Shown here one piece after another: positions 1-11,871 of a stretch of 64,000 bases of DNA; positions within the stretch are counted from its first letter, which is position 1, and every line of letters begins with the position of its first letter. The DNA lies in NCBI GenBank assembly GCA_965153455.1, contig OZ234498.1, positions 4,278,001-4,342,000 of the forward strand, written 5' to 3'. The notes beneath the pieces are model-generated. The model worked only from the letters and a program-made list of their open reading frames with translations. It had not been told where the DNA came from and ran no database searches. This stretch comes from Sphagnum compactum (lineage: Eukaryota; Bryophyta; Sphagnopsida; Sphagnales). Both the position numbers and the translations under genes were made by a program.

Positions 1-14
1 TATGCCATTGCACA

Positions 15-305
15 TGACAAACATGTGAGGTAAACTTTGTGGTTTCATTCATTACAATATAAAATCTGCAATGTTTATTGTGACACATTTTACAATTTGA
101 AATTAGTGTAATACATGTCACAAATTGTAATAGTAGGGTAAATGTGTGTAAATTTGTGACATGTATTACCATGGTGCATATGTGTGAGACAAACTTTGTG
201 GTTTGATCCATTACAATGTAAAATATGTGATGTTTATTGTGAGACACACATTCCATTAATTTTACAATTTGACATTATAAGTGTAATAGTAGCGGTGTTG
301 TCATG
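15..305. repeat. Diverged tandem duplication, two units of roughly 160 bp
   Basis: Two successive blocks share the order: a GTGAG run, then AAACTTTGTGGTTT, then CATTACAAT-TAAAAT, then GATGTTTATTGTGA, then TTTTACAATTTGA, then GTGTAATA. The first block starts near 15 and the second near 175. A third, much weaker echo may lie around 870-960. It carries no coding potential. Confidence 0.6.
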
Positions 306-3168
306 CATTGGGTATGATTGACATGAGTGCAATCTGAGCTGTTACGGCATTCAAGTGTCAAGGCCAGAGTGAACCAGCACCCAGCAACACACCACTGATG
401 GATGGTGCGGGGACATCACACTGGAGCGCTATGACAAATGAAGAATTTTTAATGCAGGGATTTTGTTCAGAGATTTGTGACAAACGTGGGGTGTGCTTGG
501 TCCATTTTGCATGTCCTAAAGCTCAAAAACTCGGAATTTGAATACTAGCTCTCTCCCTATGACAAGGAAATTCTTCTGCTTCTGAAAGAATTCTAAGCTT
601 GTAAAGAGGTGCTGTGACTTTTTACAAGGTAATACAGGTAACAATACAAGAGCAGATTGAAGGCAAGGGTACTAAGGGGTTCTCATGGAGGGTAGGGAGC
701 AGCTTGACAAGTGCAAATATATTAGTGTAATGGCCCACATTCATAATCCGATGGCAAGAAATGATTATCGATCTCTCGGAATTCTGGAACTTGTGCAATT
801 TCTCACACTCGCAATTGAAACTATACCAGAATATGGTTTTTCCTATGAAAGTAGGCCTTTGGCTCACACAAAGGTGTGAGGTAAAAACACTGCAATTTCT
901 TCCATTTCCATGTCAAATATATGTGGCATTTATTGAAATTGACATTGATGTTAGATATGACATTAGCACCAAAATTAAGCTAATGTAATACTTGTTTGTT
1001 AAAGCCTTTGCTGTTTTCTTCTAGTGTTGTTCAGGGCACCTTCAAATGACTGGAATTTGTCCCGCATAAGATGGGCACCATACAGAGGTGAGTGTATGGA
1101 TGCGCCGTCTACAAGATGCATCCATGCATGTGTGTAAATCATGGCCTTTTTTCTTTGTGAAGCATATTCAGATACCTACTACCAGCCAGCCACCAGTGTC
1201 AGGGATGGAAACAAAAAGTAGTTGGTGTTCATTGTCCCTGTGGAGCTCCGGTTTTTCCTTCCTTAGCTGATGTTTTGCAAATCAATTCTCCATTCCCAAG
1301 ATAAAGTAAAATTCCTTCAAAGAGATCACATACACAAGCAATAGGTATAACGTACCAAAGTGCAGCACCAGCTTCATTCAAGCAAAAGCAAATGATCACA
1401 GAAACTTACTTGAGCGATGAGCACAGAAATGATGTACTTGAGCCATGAACACAGAAAGGTACTGTGGGACTGCAACCCAGTTGAGACACTCAATAGGTGT
1501 GTTCTGGAAATCGTTTACCAGAAAAGGCAGCAAGTAGACCAATGAAAACTCATGTAGCTCCCCTTCCTGATATATAAGTGGGAAAAGTCACTGGAAGTAG
1601 TTGGACATCTGCAGTGTGATTCTAGAGGAAGCAGCTGTGATGGGATCTCTGCATCATCACATGACACAGATATCAAAACCTCTTATCAAGTGAACTCCAC
1701 AAAAACTACATTACCGTTCAGCCCCAAACTTTTAGCTTGGGGATTCAAAATCACAAAATGAATATTGTGGAAAGCCTAGTCTGATTTCTCACTCATAGAT
1801 TCTCAAGAGGTGGACAAACTTTACAACCAAGTTATGGTGATATTATGCACTACCTTCAAGACAAGATGAACAAAAATTATGCATTTCTATACTGAAACGC
1901 ACTGTGTGTCCTTTGTACTTGGAGCTTTTTGACCAAGATGAACAGTGCACTTATTATACACTTCTACAAGAATGTCAAAAGAGTGCCATTCATACTTAGA
2001 ATTAAGATACCGATTTACTTTTCTTCTCTTCTGGGTTTGTTTATGCAGCTAAATCTCCAAGTGATATTAAACTGATTAAACATCAAGGGGATAGCTCAAG
2101 AGGTTGGGATACATGGATCACCTTTCAAAGTGGTTGTGGGTGATTCAAACCATGGGGACGACCAACCACATTGCCCTTGTCGATGATGGTTAGAACATGT
2201 CCACCTCCAAAAGGAGGTAGTAGCCTTAAGGGTGAAGAAATATTGAATCCTGTTTGATTGGCAAACAGCTTGTCATTCTTCTTCTAAACTCATTTCATCA
2301 TGGAAAGAAATCAACAGCACTACAATAGATACCAACACAAGAGAAGCTATCAAATCACTAGGCAATCATAAGGCATCATCAGTTGTCTTCTCTAGTTTCA
2401 CCAACACTAAGATCAAACTCTATTAAATGTATTACATCTCTTGCTTACATGTCCTCCAAGATGAAACATTAATGGACATTACTATTGTTGAGACTTCTGC
2501 ACCTCCACATTGATTTGTGTCCCAAACCTACAGTAAGGACAATATGGACACCGATGTTATTTTTCAGACTCTTCAGTTCCAGTCATTCTCTTCAGTGAAT
2601 CAGAGAAGCAATATAACCTGCAAAGTCACAATCAATCCTGCTAACTTGCTTCTTGAAAGCAGCAACTCACTGATCAACCAGCAGCAGTGGGGATGGTGAT
2701 TGCACAATTCAATGCTGGCAGGGAAGATGTTCCTCCTACCTTAATGTTGACAAGGGTAAAATTCCTGCACAGAAAGTGTTCACATTCTGGACATACCACC
2801 TTCACACAACACCCACAGAAAGCTTAAGGATCAATCATGCTGTTCATATACAAAGGTAGTTTGCTCGTGTATTATTATGAACTTCAGCAAGGTGTGAAGT
2901 GAAAACCATTGCAGAGAAACACCAAGTACACAAAGTAAAGTCACCTGACCCATCAAGGCAAGTGGAAGAAATCTTTCGACATTGGAAACTTTGTGTTGTG
3001 ATTGTACAGTCTGTACAGCTTCATCAAACGATGAGTGCAGAAATGAAGACACTGATCAAGCTCCACAGAGTACACCCACACATTCAGTGTCAACTTAAGA
3101 AGACTGGAGCTTGAAGAAGATTACCAAAACTTAGTCTAAAGTTTTTACCCACAAAAGCATCGCCGCTG

Positions 3169-3687
3169 TCACATCTTACACTCAAGTTTGCAATCTTGTG
3201 ATGAGATGATTAGTATTGCTTGTATTTGATTTGAAAGATTTTCAAACCTCTCAATACTCAAGTTTACTCTTCGAACACAAGCTCCAAAAGTGATGTACTC
3301 TAGCTTGCTGCTCAAAGCTTCAAATCTTTGAGAAATGCGAATGACAGGAGTGATTCTAGCTACATACACTGCAATTTCTTGACAGGTTTGTTTGCTGCAA
3401 GAATTTGCAAGAATTACCAGCTGAAAAAGGGCAGAGAAGAAGGCTATCCACTTGACTAACCAACAATTGATGTAACAAATGGTTGGAGAGATCTTTGAGC
3501 ATGAAGGTACTACTGTTGTTGTAATTCTCCCTTCCTCAGTTTTCACTGGATTTCTTGTTCTGACACTTCCATCATCTGAGCTTTCTTTCACAAGGGTATA
3601 CTGAAACTTCTTCCCCCAGGACAGCAGGCATGCCATCATCAAACCATTGTGAAAAAAGTCATCTTCTGCAAATCTTGATGGCTCCAT
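3169..3687 (-). CDS. Unassigned 172-codon reading frame
   Basis: This frame runs ATG to stop and is the longest in the left 5 kb. I do not recognise the product. It is cysteine-rich, has one hydrophobic stretch around residues 75-97 that could span a membrane, and a Ser/Thr-rich hydrophilic part before it (around residues 35-65). No conserved motif, splice pattern or neighbour supports a function. It could be a lineage-specific gene, an exon of an unresolved gene, or a chance frame. Confidence 0.2.
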   Translation of the reverse strand: MEPSRFAEDDFFHNGLMMACLLSWGKKFQYTLVKESSDDGSVRTRNPVKTEEGRITTTVVPSCSKISPTICYINCWLVKWIAFFSALFQLVILANSCSKQTCQEIAVYVARITPVIRISQRFEALSSKLEYITFGACVRRVNLSIERFENLSNQIQAILIISSQDCKLECKM

Positions 3688-5535
3688 TAGAGCCCTATGA
3701 CAATTAGCTCAGATTATGGGATCATTAATCATAGAAGAATGTTGCCAATTCCACTCTATATTCCAAACGTTACTGTGGGGTATGCAAGGAGCTCCAGGTG
3801 CATCCGCCTTCCACAATCCCAGTTTTCAGGCATGAAATCCTTCAACAATCAATTTCAACTTTCTGTTTGCAGTTCCACAGTTTGCAGACTCTCTTATTAT
3901 GATGCAATGCAGCTTGAAACTAGAGATGAGTGAGAAATCATGACTGACCTCATGTGTGTTGCATCCTGCAAGTTGGGTCATGAGCAAAAGACTTCGTTTC
4001 ATTGCCTTCTGTGATGGCTCAGAGATTCCCATAGTCTTCCACTTATTACTACAACAGAGATCAGTGTTACCAGCATTGTACCTCAAATTTGCTTCTGTTG
4101 ACTTTGTATCCAAAGCTTAAAGCCAGAATCTGCCCCCGCACTTCCCACCCACTGTTGGGCTTCATAAACTGACCGGGTGAACTTTTCTCTTTTTCTGGCA
4201 GAGATGATCAAGGGCAAGAAAACTCTGCAGCAGTGAGTTTCTGTTGCATTTTGCAAAGCAACAGGAAGACTCACTCATGATGTTGGCTAGCACTTTAAGA
4301 GGCATAGGTAGCCAGAAAGTCAATAGAATATCCTTCAAGCTACAACAAGCTCATGAGAGTGAACTTCATTTCATTTTAGCTTGATCCTGTCTGTCCAAGC
4401 AAGGGAGTGAGCATCTAAACCTAATGCATAAGAGACACTCAGACATAGACATTGGAGCCTCCTGCACCCCGAACATGTCCTTTTAAGCACACCACTGGTG
4501 ACCAGTTGGATGCAGTAGTAACAACAAAACATACGTATGAGGTTGCAGAGAAAACTCCACAATAGGAAACACTTTGAAGGTAACCCTCACTTGTGTCAGT
4601 TCCAGCCAAACCAAAACAGACATGACAAGAATGAGGGCAGGTTATGCCCACCCACAGTAGGCTTTTCCATGGAAGTATTACATAAATCTGCCATGTACTG
4701 GAGAAACAAAGACCCAATCTCTCTAGTGACAAAATGAGAAACAAGATAAATTACCATGGTGCAATCACAAGTAACATTGTGCACACACAACAAGCTCTTC
4801 TATCCGCAAAATGCAGAAAGGAAAGAGAGAGGAGGAGAGATTGTAGAGAGAACGAGGAAATTGGAAAAGAAAGAAATTCTAGACAGGCTGTTTGTATATA
4901 TGTGCAGGAGGAGGACACAGGAGAATACAATTGTCACTGGAGGGAAATATTTGTAGGAAGGACTCCATGAGCATGTGCGTGTCTGTGTGTTTAGAGCACA
5001 CACCCACAAGCACACAATTCGGATGTGCATGGCTTTGTTTTGAGCACACAGATAAGTGGAAAACATATCATCTGGAGACTGCATGTCACAGAGAGAGTTA
5101 CCTGATGGTACCCTACATTGCTCACAGATTTACAAAGCAGCTAAGCATATTGTTTGCAAAATGAGCACCACAGAGAAAAAATTAGCCCTACTTTGCTTTC
5201 TTGCAGATTTAGAAAGCAGCCAAGCATGTTCATTGCAAAATAAGAGACATCATCCAGGTAAAAAGGCAAAGCACCATAAACCTCCATTACCAGTTGCACC
5301 ATTTCTTCAGTGGGAGAAAGTCCATAGAAGCTCTTGCTCTATGATTTTTTATCTACTGTCTGCCTCCTGTAGCATGAGTTCTTGTATCCACCTACTACAA
5401 TTGTGGAGCTTTTTTCTGTTGCAAAAAAGCTTGACAACGATCAGATACAAATCCAGCTACCTATATTGTGAACCCCTTGTGTTGCAAAAAGAAGCTTCCT
5501 CTTCCATGGTGGGTCGATTGGTCTGCTACAAATTC

Positions 5536-6423
5536 TTACTCATAAGGGATCTGCATGTAAGATGCATCCGAGAGGAAGGGCACATCGGCGTACATGCCGT
5601 TCAAAGCACACCTGATGCAATCCAGCACAATGAAGAGGAAAGCAAAAGAGACGGCTAACCAATAGTGCGCCCCGAACTTGCCCCAGTACACAGCCTGCGG
5701 TACCCAGTCGTTCACAGTCCCGATCACTTGGACGATGATCTCTAGCAACATGCCGGTGACGACATGGAAACGCAAGAAATGAGGCCAACGGTTGTTGCGC
5801 ACCACGCCAAGATACGCCCCGAAGAAATACGCTAGCAAAAACCATCCAGGCAAGGAGCCGATGAGGATCAGGAAAGGATAGGTGCAGAATTCGTAGTCTT
5901 CTAGAAATGGGTGCAGACTGTAAGCCGTCTCCGCATACATCCAAGTCTCGCTCAACGGCATCAGATATGGCACGCATGCCAGAATGCGCCACCAAAACTT
6001 GGGCTTCTGCGTCATGGGTGGATACCCTTTGAAAGCCGGCACATCGTCCGCTGCTGCCCTTGTCGGATTGTATCCTCCTCCCTCCTCTCTTGTTCTTCCT
6101 TTCCGTCTTCTCCCTCTTTCCTCCCTGCCTGAACAATCTTCACCCATTGTCAAAAACCCCGCCAACCTACCGCCATCCCCTTCAAGGAAACAAGAAGAAC
6201 TCGCCGAAAGTGAGATTGGTGCCACCAGAGCGGATTGAGAGCAGCGCGTGAAATTTCTGCCAAGAGACAGAGAACAAGACCAAGAAGGAGAAGAAGAAGA
6301 TGATGATGATTGCACAACGGAACGTGGTGCAAGGGACGGTCTTGAAAGGGTGAAGGGGGAGCGGCGAGGGATGAAAGAGAGAGCTTGCGACAACGAGCTG
6401 GTTTGGCTCATTGTGTACGCCAT
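5536..6423 (-). CDS. TIC20: TIC20-family chloroplast inner-envelope import protein
   Basis: A single-exon frame of 295 residues, about the length expected of plant TIC20. TIC20 proteins form part of the channel that carries nuclear-encoded precursors across the chloroplast inner envelope. Residues 1 to about 130 are Ser/Arg-rich, fitting a transit peptide. From about 143 follows the TIC20 domain: a WWRILACVPYL start, HPFLEDYEF, WPHFLRFHVVTGMLLE, then IRCALNGMYADVPF and an IPYE end. Four hydrophobic segments lie at roughly 143-165, 181-208, 219-237 and 254-275. The motifs fit the TIC20-I/IV type best. I chose the first ATG because it gives a full transit peptide; a later Met (about residue 92) would remove most of it. 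The gene is divergent from ELP5. Confidence 0.93.
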   Translation of the reverse strand: MAYTMSQTSSLSQALSFIPRRSPFTLSRPSLAPRSVVQSSSSSSSPSWSCSLSLGRNFTRCSQSALVAPISLSASSSCFLEGDGGRLAGFLTMGEDCSGREERGRRRKGRTREEGGGYNPTRAAADDVPAFKGYPPMTQKPKFWWRILACVPYLMPLSETWMYAETAYSLHPFLEDYEFCTYPFLILIGSLPGWFLLAYFFGAYLGVVRNNRWPHFLRFHVVTGMLLEIIVQVIGTVNDWVPQAVYWGKFGAHYWLAVSFAFLFIVLDCIRCALNGMYADVPFLSDASYMQIPYE

Positions 6424-6752
6424 GACAACTTCACTTCCGCTCCCTCACTTGCGAAAGAGAGAGCAAAACACACAAACCAAACACAAACCGAGCGCCACAA
6501 ACAATACCCAAGCACACGGCGATGCGAGAGACTACATCGTGCAGCAAGCGCGCATCATCATCCTCTTCGTAATCCATTTGGGTAGTCTACCGTCGACACC
6601 GATCAGCGATCAGGGACGCATGACCGCTTGAGAGATTCAGCAATTGCGAAGGGGTTTAGGGTTTTAGTGTTCAGGATTCTTGCTCTTGCTGATTGTTGTT
6701 GTGTTGTGGTTCTGTTGGAGTGTGTGCGTTGTTTGGTGGTTCGGGGGCAACG
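6424..6752. promoter_or_regulatory. Shared upstream region of the divergent TIC20 and ELP5 genes
   Basis: Only 329 bases separate the TIC20 start codon (minus strand) from the ELP5 start codon (plus strand), so both 5' untranslated regions and core promoters must fit here or overlap the genes. No convincing TATA box is visible, which is common for plant housekeeping genes. The bidirectional promoter role is inferred from gene arrangement only. Confidence 0.6.
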
Positions 6753-9700
6753 ATGGCCGAGGCTGTGGCCAGGTTGCTCAGAGATGGCGTGGTGGTCGGA
6801 GAGCAAGCTCCCGCAGTCATGTTGTGCGACTCATTGCAAACCAGAGCCGCTCCTGCGCTTTTTACCCACTTCTTTGCCTCTCTCACTTCCAACATCGCAG
6901 CAGGGCGTGCACAGGCCAAGTCCGTTGTTGTCGTCTCTCTCACCTTTTGTGTCGTTGTCGTCGCTGTGCTGTTTTGAGTCCTTCTCTAGATGATCAGAAA
7001 AGGAGGATCTTGCCAATGTCTTCAACTCTCTGCAGCATTACAAGCAAAGCTCGGAATTATTGTTTCAAAGAGGTTCAATTCTCTGTAAAATCCTCTAGAC
7101 AATCAAAGAAAATTGAGAAGAAAACGGATGTCCAGGGAGGGACAAAGCTCTTTGCCTCAAATCTCGTAGCAGCTTCATCATTTTCTTCTTGCAATTGTGG
7201 TGGCGGTTTGTGTCTGCAGGGGCTTGGTGGTAGTAGCTTTAAGGAGCACACCTGAAAGCTATACGTCATCTTTGGATACAGAAAAGAAGAGCAGGTCCAG
7301 TCCTGGTCATTGGTAACCACTACAAAGCCAGCCTCTTGAACTTCCTTGAGCTTTTGTAAGAGGTTCTGAGAGAGACAAAGGAAACAGATAGAGAGATGGA
7401 GTGATGACAGCAGTTTTTGCAAGGGAGGGAGCTCTTAGGCTGGTTCATAGGTTACCAGTTTTGCAGAAGTTGTAATACACCTCTGCATTCACTGATAAAG
7501 TGAGGATGGGTGGGGGAGAGAAAGCCTTCAGCTGGTTGATTGCTATACAGATCCATTGGGATGGAATGAAAGGATTCAAGGAGCAGAAAAACTTGGAGAA
7601 GAAGGAGGACGACATACAGAGCTGGAGGCATCATCTGCCTACTCCACCTTGTGTCATGACATCTCTGATCTGAACTCCCTGCTTTCAATCGTGCTTAGGT
7701 CTGGCCAAGGTATATTGTTGTGCTCTTTTGTTTGCTGGAGACCAAAGCTTGTTGGCATAGCTTGAATTTTGTCCTTTCTGAATGTGTCTTGCGTTGCTGG
7801 TTTACAAGGGTCTGAGGATTTTGACAACCATGCTGATCAAGTTATAATGGGCAGCTCTATCTCAGCTTTTGCATCTGCTGTGAGATGGATTTGTCTTCCT
7901 CACAACTTTGTCTTTGTAGCTCACAGCATTTGCTGATGAGAGACCATGGAAGTCTTGAGGGGAATTTGAAGGCAGATCAGAGAAGCGGATGTTGGTGTTT
8001 GTAGCATGAACTGATGGATTGTGAGGTGTGTGCCTTGATCTGCTGCAGCTGCAGTTAATCAACAAAGCAAGGCACATTTTGCAGTACTCATTGATTCTGT
8101 TAGTCTCATTGCCTCTTTGAGAATTTATCAGTTCTGACATGCAGTGTGTGAGACAACTGTTTTGGTTGTTTGCTCTGTCATCCATCAAGTAGGAGCTCCA
8201 TCTCATGTGCCATGTTCCTCTATTATTTATAGCTGCATACTTGGAATGCAGAGAATGCCCACTTGTTCTTGCAACTGGATGAGCATAATTGTGACCCTAC
8301 CAGAGGACACACTTTCTGAAGATTTGTTTGATGGATGGTCTTATGCAGATTAGTTTTCTCCTGCGTTATCAATCAGTGGCTGCCATTACAAACTTCCTCA
8401 GTGCTCTTCGATCCCATGGTATTAGCATCTTGGACTTCTGTTTCCTGGAGTCTCTGTTTGTAGAATGTGACAAGGAAGTTGAGGAATACCTCATCTGCAC
8501 AACATCTTTAAGCAATTATGGTGAGGAATTTGATACATAACAGGAGGGACTTTTCAGAAGAGTGTGACAGAGTTGGCATGGTTTAGGGTTCAGGGGTCAA
8601 AAGTCTTTTGGTACTTCTACTGTTTCAGTGGTGAATTCTGTGTGCATTGAACAACTGAGAAATTCTTATTGTTGGGGCAGAGCAAGTATCAGCATTGATG
8701 TGGGTGGTGCATGGTGAGCTACATGAGGCAAGAGTGGTTGCTTCCCTGGAGTATGTGGCAACTACAGTTATACATATCAAGCCTCAAATACATCTACCTG
8801 GTCAAATGCTTGAAACTCAGCACAAGAGAGAAACTCGGCGCTATGGCAGGATATATGTGCGTCAAAAAAAGCGAAATGGCCGAGTGCGGGAACAGGTATG
8901 TGCTTTTATTCCTTAATTGTGCACTAATAGAAAGGAGCTTAGCAGGAGATACTTGGGAGGTTAACAAAGAGGCCCTCGATGTGAACTCATCTCCTGCCAT
9001 AGCTGCAACAGATGAACTTGAATTCACCAAGAAAAAGACTTCTGCTGTGATCCATTGCTTTTATATTTGACATGGATGCAGTAGTTAAACGTGTTTAAAG
9101 AAACACAGATTGTGAATGCTTGTTGGGCAAGTCATGCAGGTTGAAGAATTTCAAATTGAAAACTCAGGTGTGAAGTTCGCACCAGTCACTCTCATGACAG
9201 AGATGCATCAGGCTGTCAGCCTGACAAGTAGCATGCCTAAGGTGCAGTCCTGCCTCCTTAGTAATACTGTGCAACTTCAGTGATGCACACATCCACTGGA
9301 CAGGGAGGAACAGGTAGACCTGACTCTGAGTTCAATGGAATATGCAAAAAAATTGTGCAGGTGCAATTCAATTTGGAGCTCTCAGACAAGGAACGAGAGG
9401 ATCGATCAAAAGTTGTGCTCCCATTTGAACATCAAGGTGTGTGTGTGGTGGGTGCAGCAGATTTGAGATAAGAATTAGAAATCCAATATAGGTGTCCAAC
9501 CCTTGTTTTGGTATTCATCCAAAAAATATGGCAGCTGCTGACTTTTGTTTCTTCAAATGTGCAGGTGATGGCAAAGAGGTCCGTATTTATGATGGCAGAC
9601 CAGATTCTGTTCAATCAACATTTGGTAGCTTGAATGTTGTCAATGGAGGTTCAAGACATCCTGAAGTAGTAGGGTCTGTTGCACACAAGCCAAGTGGAGT

Positions 9701-9782
9701 AGGAGAAATTCATTACTTGCGAGACTCAGATGATGAACGGCCTGACTCCGATGAGGATCCTGATGATGACCTTGACATATAA
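6753..9782 (+). CDS. ELP5: Elongator complex protein 5 (nine exons)
   Basis: ELP5 is a subunit of the ELP4-ELP5-ELP6 RecA-like ring of Elongator, which modifies wobble uridines of tRNAs. My model is 6753-6919, 7220-7313, 7532-7709, 7809-7879, 8349-8418, 8681-8895, 9140-9241, 9361-9436 and 9565-9782. The reading phase is kept at every junction, giving 396 residues; the Arabidopsis protein is of similar size. Family matches are the start [12 protein letters not shown], then [69 protein letters not shown] and the acidic tail [13 protein letters not shown] typical of ELP5 C-termini. The first donor (GTCCGT) is weak, but it is the only one joining the two halves in frame. Exons 4 and 5 are the least certain. 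Confidence 0.9.
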
Positions 9783-11871
9783 GAACTACAAAAGAATCAA
9801 CACATCGCCTAGTGGCAGTAACCCATGAGCATGCAAGTAGACAGGTATGCAAGGATCTTCATGGAAATGTGGATTGCAAAGCAACCTAGACTTTCAAAGT
9901 AACCAAATCAAGTCTGAAGGTTTCCAGTTCCGCAATCTTGTTTTATCTCCAAATGCTTTGGCTTTACACTGGAAATAGATGTCAGTATTTGCATGACTTT
10001 CAACTTTTGTTGTGCCTCCATGCACACACATGTCATGATTGATTCCAAAGCAACACTAGGACATGAATCTAAGTACTCCTGAGATCATACCAAATGCATG
10101 ATTCTTCAGGTGGAACCCTGAAACAGGGAGAGGACTGCAGGCCCACAGTTTACTGGTTTTCTGAAATTCATAAAAGACAATGGCAGGAGAAGATGCCAAC
10201 GGATGCCAAAGATCCTCACTACCAAAGATGCCATTGCAGCACCACTCAGACTTGAAGTAACTCTCAACGCTAGCTTTCTTGCTAGCCTGTCTAAGGTGCC
10301 TATGTGTACCAATGGCATGCCAGGTAGCCACACCCACTTCCACAGTGGAGGTCCAGGCCTGTTTAAACACTCCATCACTTGTGAATGTTTCTGCAGAGTC
10401 ACTAGTGAATGTTTGCTTTGTGTTGTAATTCCTTGGGAAATTAGAAGTTATGTTGAGATTGTCGACTACTTTTGTTCTTCAGTTGGTTCTCCAAGGCCTC
10501 TCTACATTCATTGTGTATTGCCATCTGAACCCAACTTCGTTTTTCTCCAAAGGTTGTGGGTACTTTCTTCAATTCCTTTTACTAGGCCAAACATCAACCC
10601 CTTATTTTGCTTGTAGTTTTTCTTGAGGATCAAAGGGATTTCTATGCAAAGAAATTTTAGATTCATGATTGAGCCCAAAAACAGCAAGAAGATGATTCAA
10701 ATGTAACACTCTCAACAATTGAAATCTTTCCTTCCTTATCCCACAAAGCCACTAGAATGAACCCACTGAAATCAATTTAAAAACCTGCACTTCAGAGTTT
10801 AAGCATGATAAAGGCTTGAAGTGATTCTATTTGATCCTCAAGGGCAACGAGGAACTAACGGTAGCAATTTGGAATGCCATTCACAATTATCACCATTTCT
10901 TTGTGCAAATTCTTTTCAATTCCTCTTACAATTACCTAGTAGAGTCTTCAATGACTCTTGCCTTTTCTTAGCCTCTTGTGCCACATTAGTTTAGCTATGA
11001 AGACCATCCAATGAACATTAAGTTGAACCAAGGAGACCCTCCACATCACCATATTTCATGACTTTTTGTGTTGTAGAGTAATAATAATGATGAACTTTGC
11101 TGTAAATGTGACTAAAATCTCTTTCCTGACATGCACTAAAAATAACACCAAATTCATGCACTTTATGACCATGATTATATAATTGAAGTGTTCCATTATC
11201 TGCTACATTTTCCTACATTTCTAACACAACCATCACAAATATTGCATTAGATGTCACAAATTGCCATCATCTCAAAATTACTCCAAAGCTCTTCAAGCAC
11301 CATTATGTATATGAGCAAAGGTTTTTATATACCGCAAAAATCCAATTATTCCGATGCTTCTCAAGGCTTCAAAGCTACAACCTGCTGAAGTCTTAACATA
11401 CACAATACCAAAACAGTCCCTAAAAAGCAAATTGCCCATTAAAATTCAACTCTGGAAAAAATAAGGTGAGTTGCCCTATTTACTCCCAAAATTGCAAATT
11501 TCTACACTGGTTTTCACCAACCAATCAACATGCTACCTATCACCCTGAAAAGTGACACTTGTACCCTCATGGTTGGTCAATTTGTGTTTTTGAAAAGGTT
11601 GAGTAATTCTTTGAATCCATATTTTCCAACTCCATCCTGCACATAATTCGGCAAAGCATTCAAAGTACCCGACTTCAAGCAAGATTGCAGGTGGATTTTG
11701 TTAGCATTCTTTTGTCTTGCAATCTCGTGTAAGCCCACATGGGAGTATAATCGCATTGTTGCATGCAATTTGCCCACTAATTCTCTCAATTTATCCCTCT
11801 GGCTCACCTCTTACTCTTTGTTAGTATGCCCATCAGTGTTGTTGGATTGGTCTATTTCTATCAATGCTGCT
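9783..11871. other. Intergenic region between convergent ELP5 and b5 reductase
   Basis: This holds the 3' flanks of two convergent genes. Short frames on both strands around 10056-10616 and 11577-11807 (-) have protein-like composition but match no family I know. They may be old transposon fragments. No RNA gene or repeat array is evident. Confidence 0.4.

Larger units (their letters stand above)
1..5535. other. Non-coding stretch left of TIC20
   Basis: No recognisable protein family is seen on either strand. The stretch holds a diverged tandem duplication at its left edge, one unassigned reading frame at 3169-3687 (listed separately) and otherwise short random frames. The last few hundred bases before 5536 probably hold the 3' untranslated region of the TIC20 gene, which is on the minus strand. 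I see no tRNA, rRNA or clear transposon ends. Confidence 0.5.

Noticed and set aside
5540-6136. 198-codon minus-strand frame overlapping TIC20
   Set aside because: It is the shifted shadow of the TIC20 frame; the other frame carries all family motifs.
6680-7255. 191-codon plus-strand frame across ELP5 exon 1 and intron 1
   Set aside because: It reads a different frame from the ELP5 start and runs through the intron; composition is low-complexity and no family fits.
10056-10616. Overlapping frames of about 100-137 codons on both strands
   Set aside because: Protein-like at first sight but no motif, splice partner or family; kept only as a note in the intergenic description.
11577-11807. 76-codon minus-strand frame just beyond the b5 reductase stop
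   Set aside because: It could be read as an extra exon, but the reductase already ends at the conserved VYKF stop and there is no in-phase splice link.
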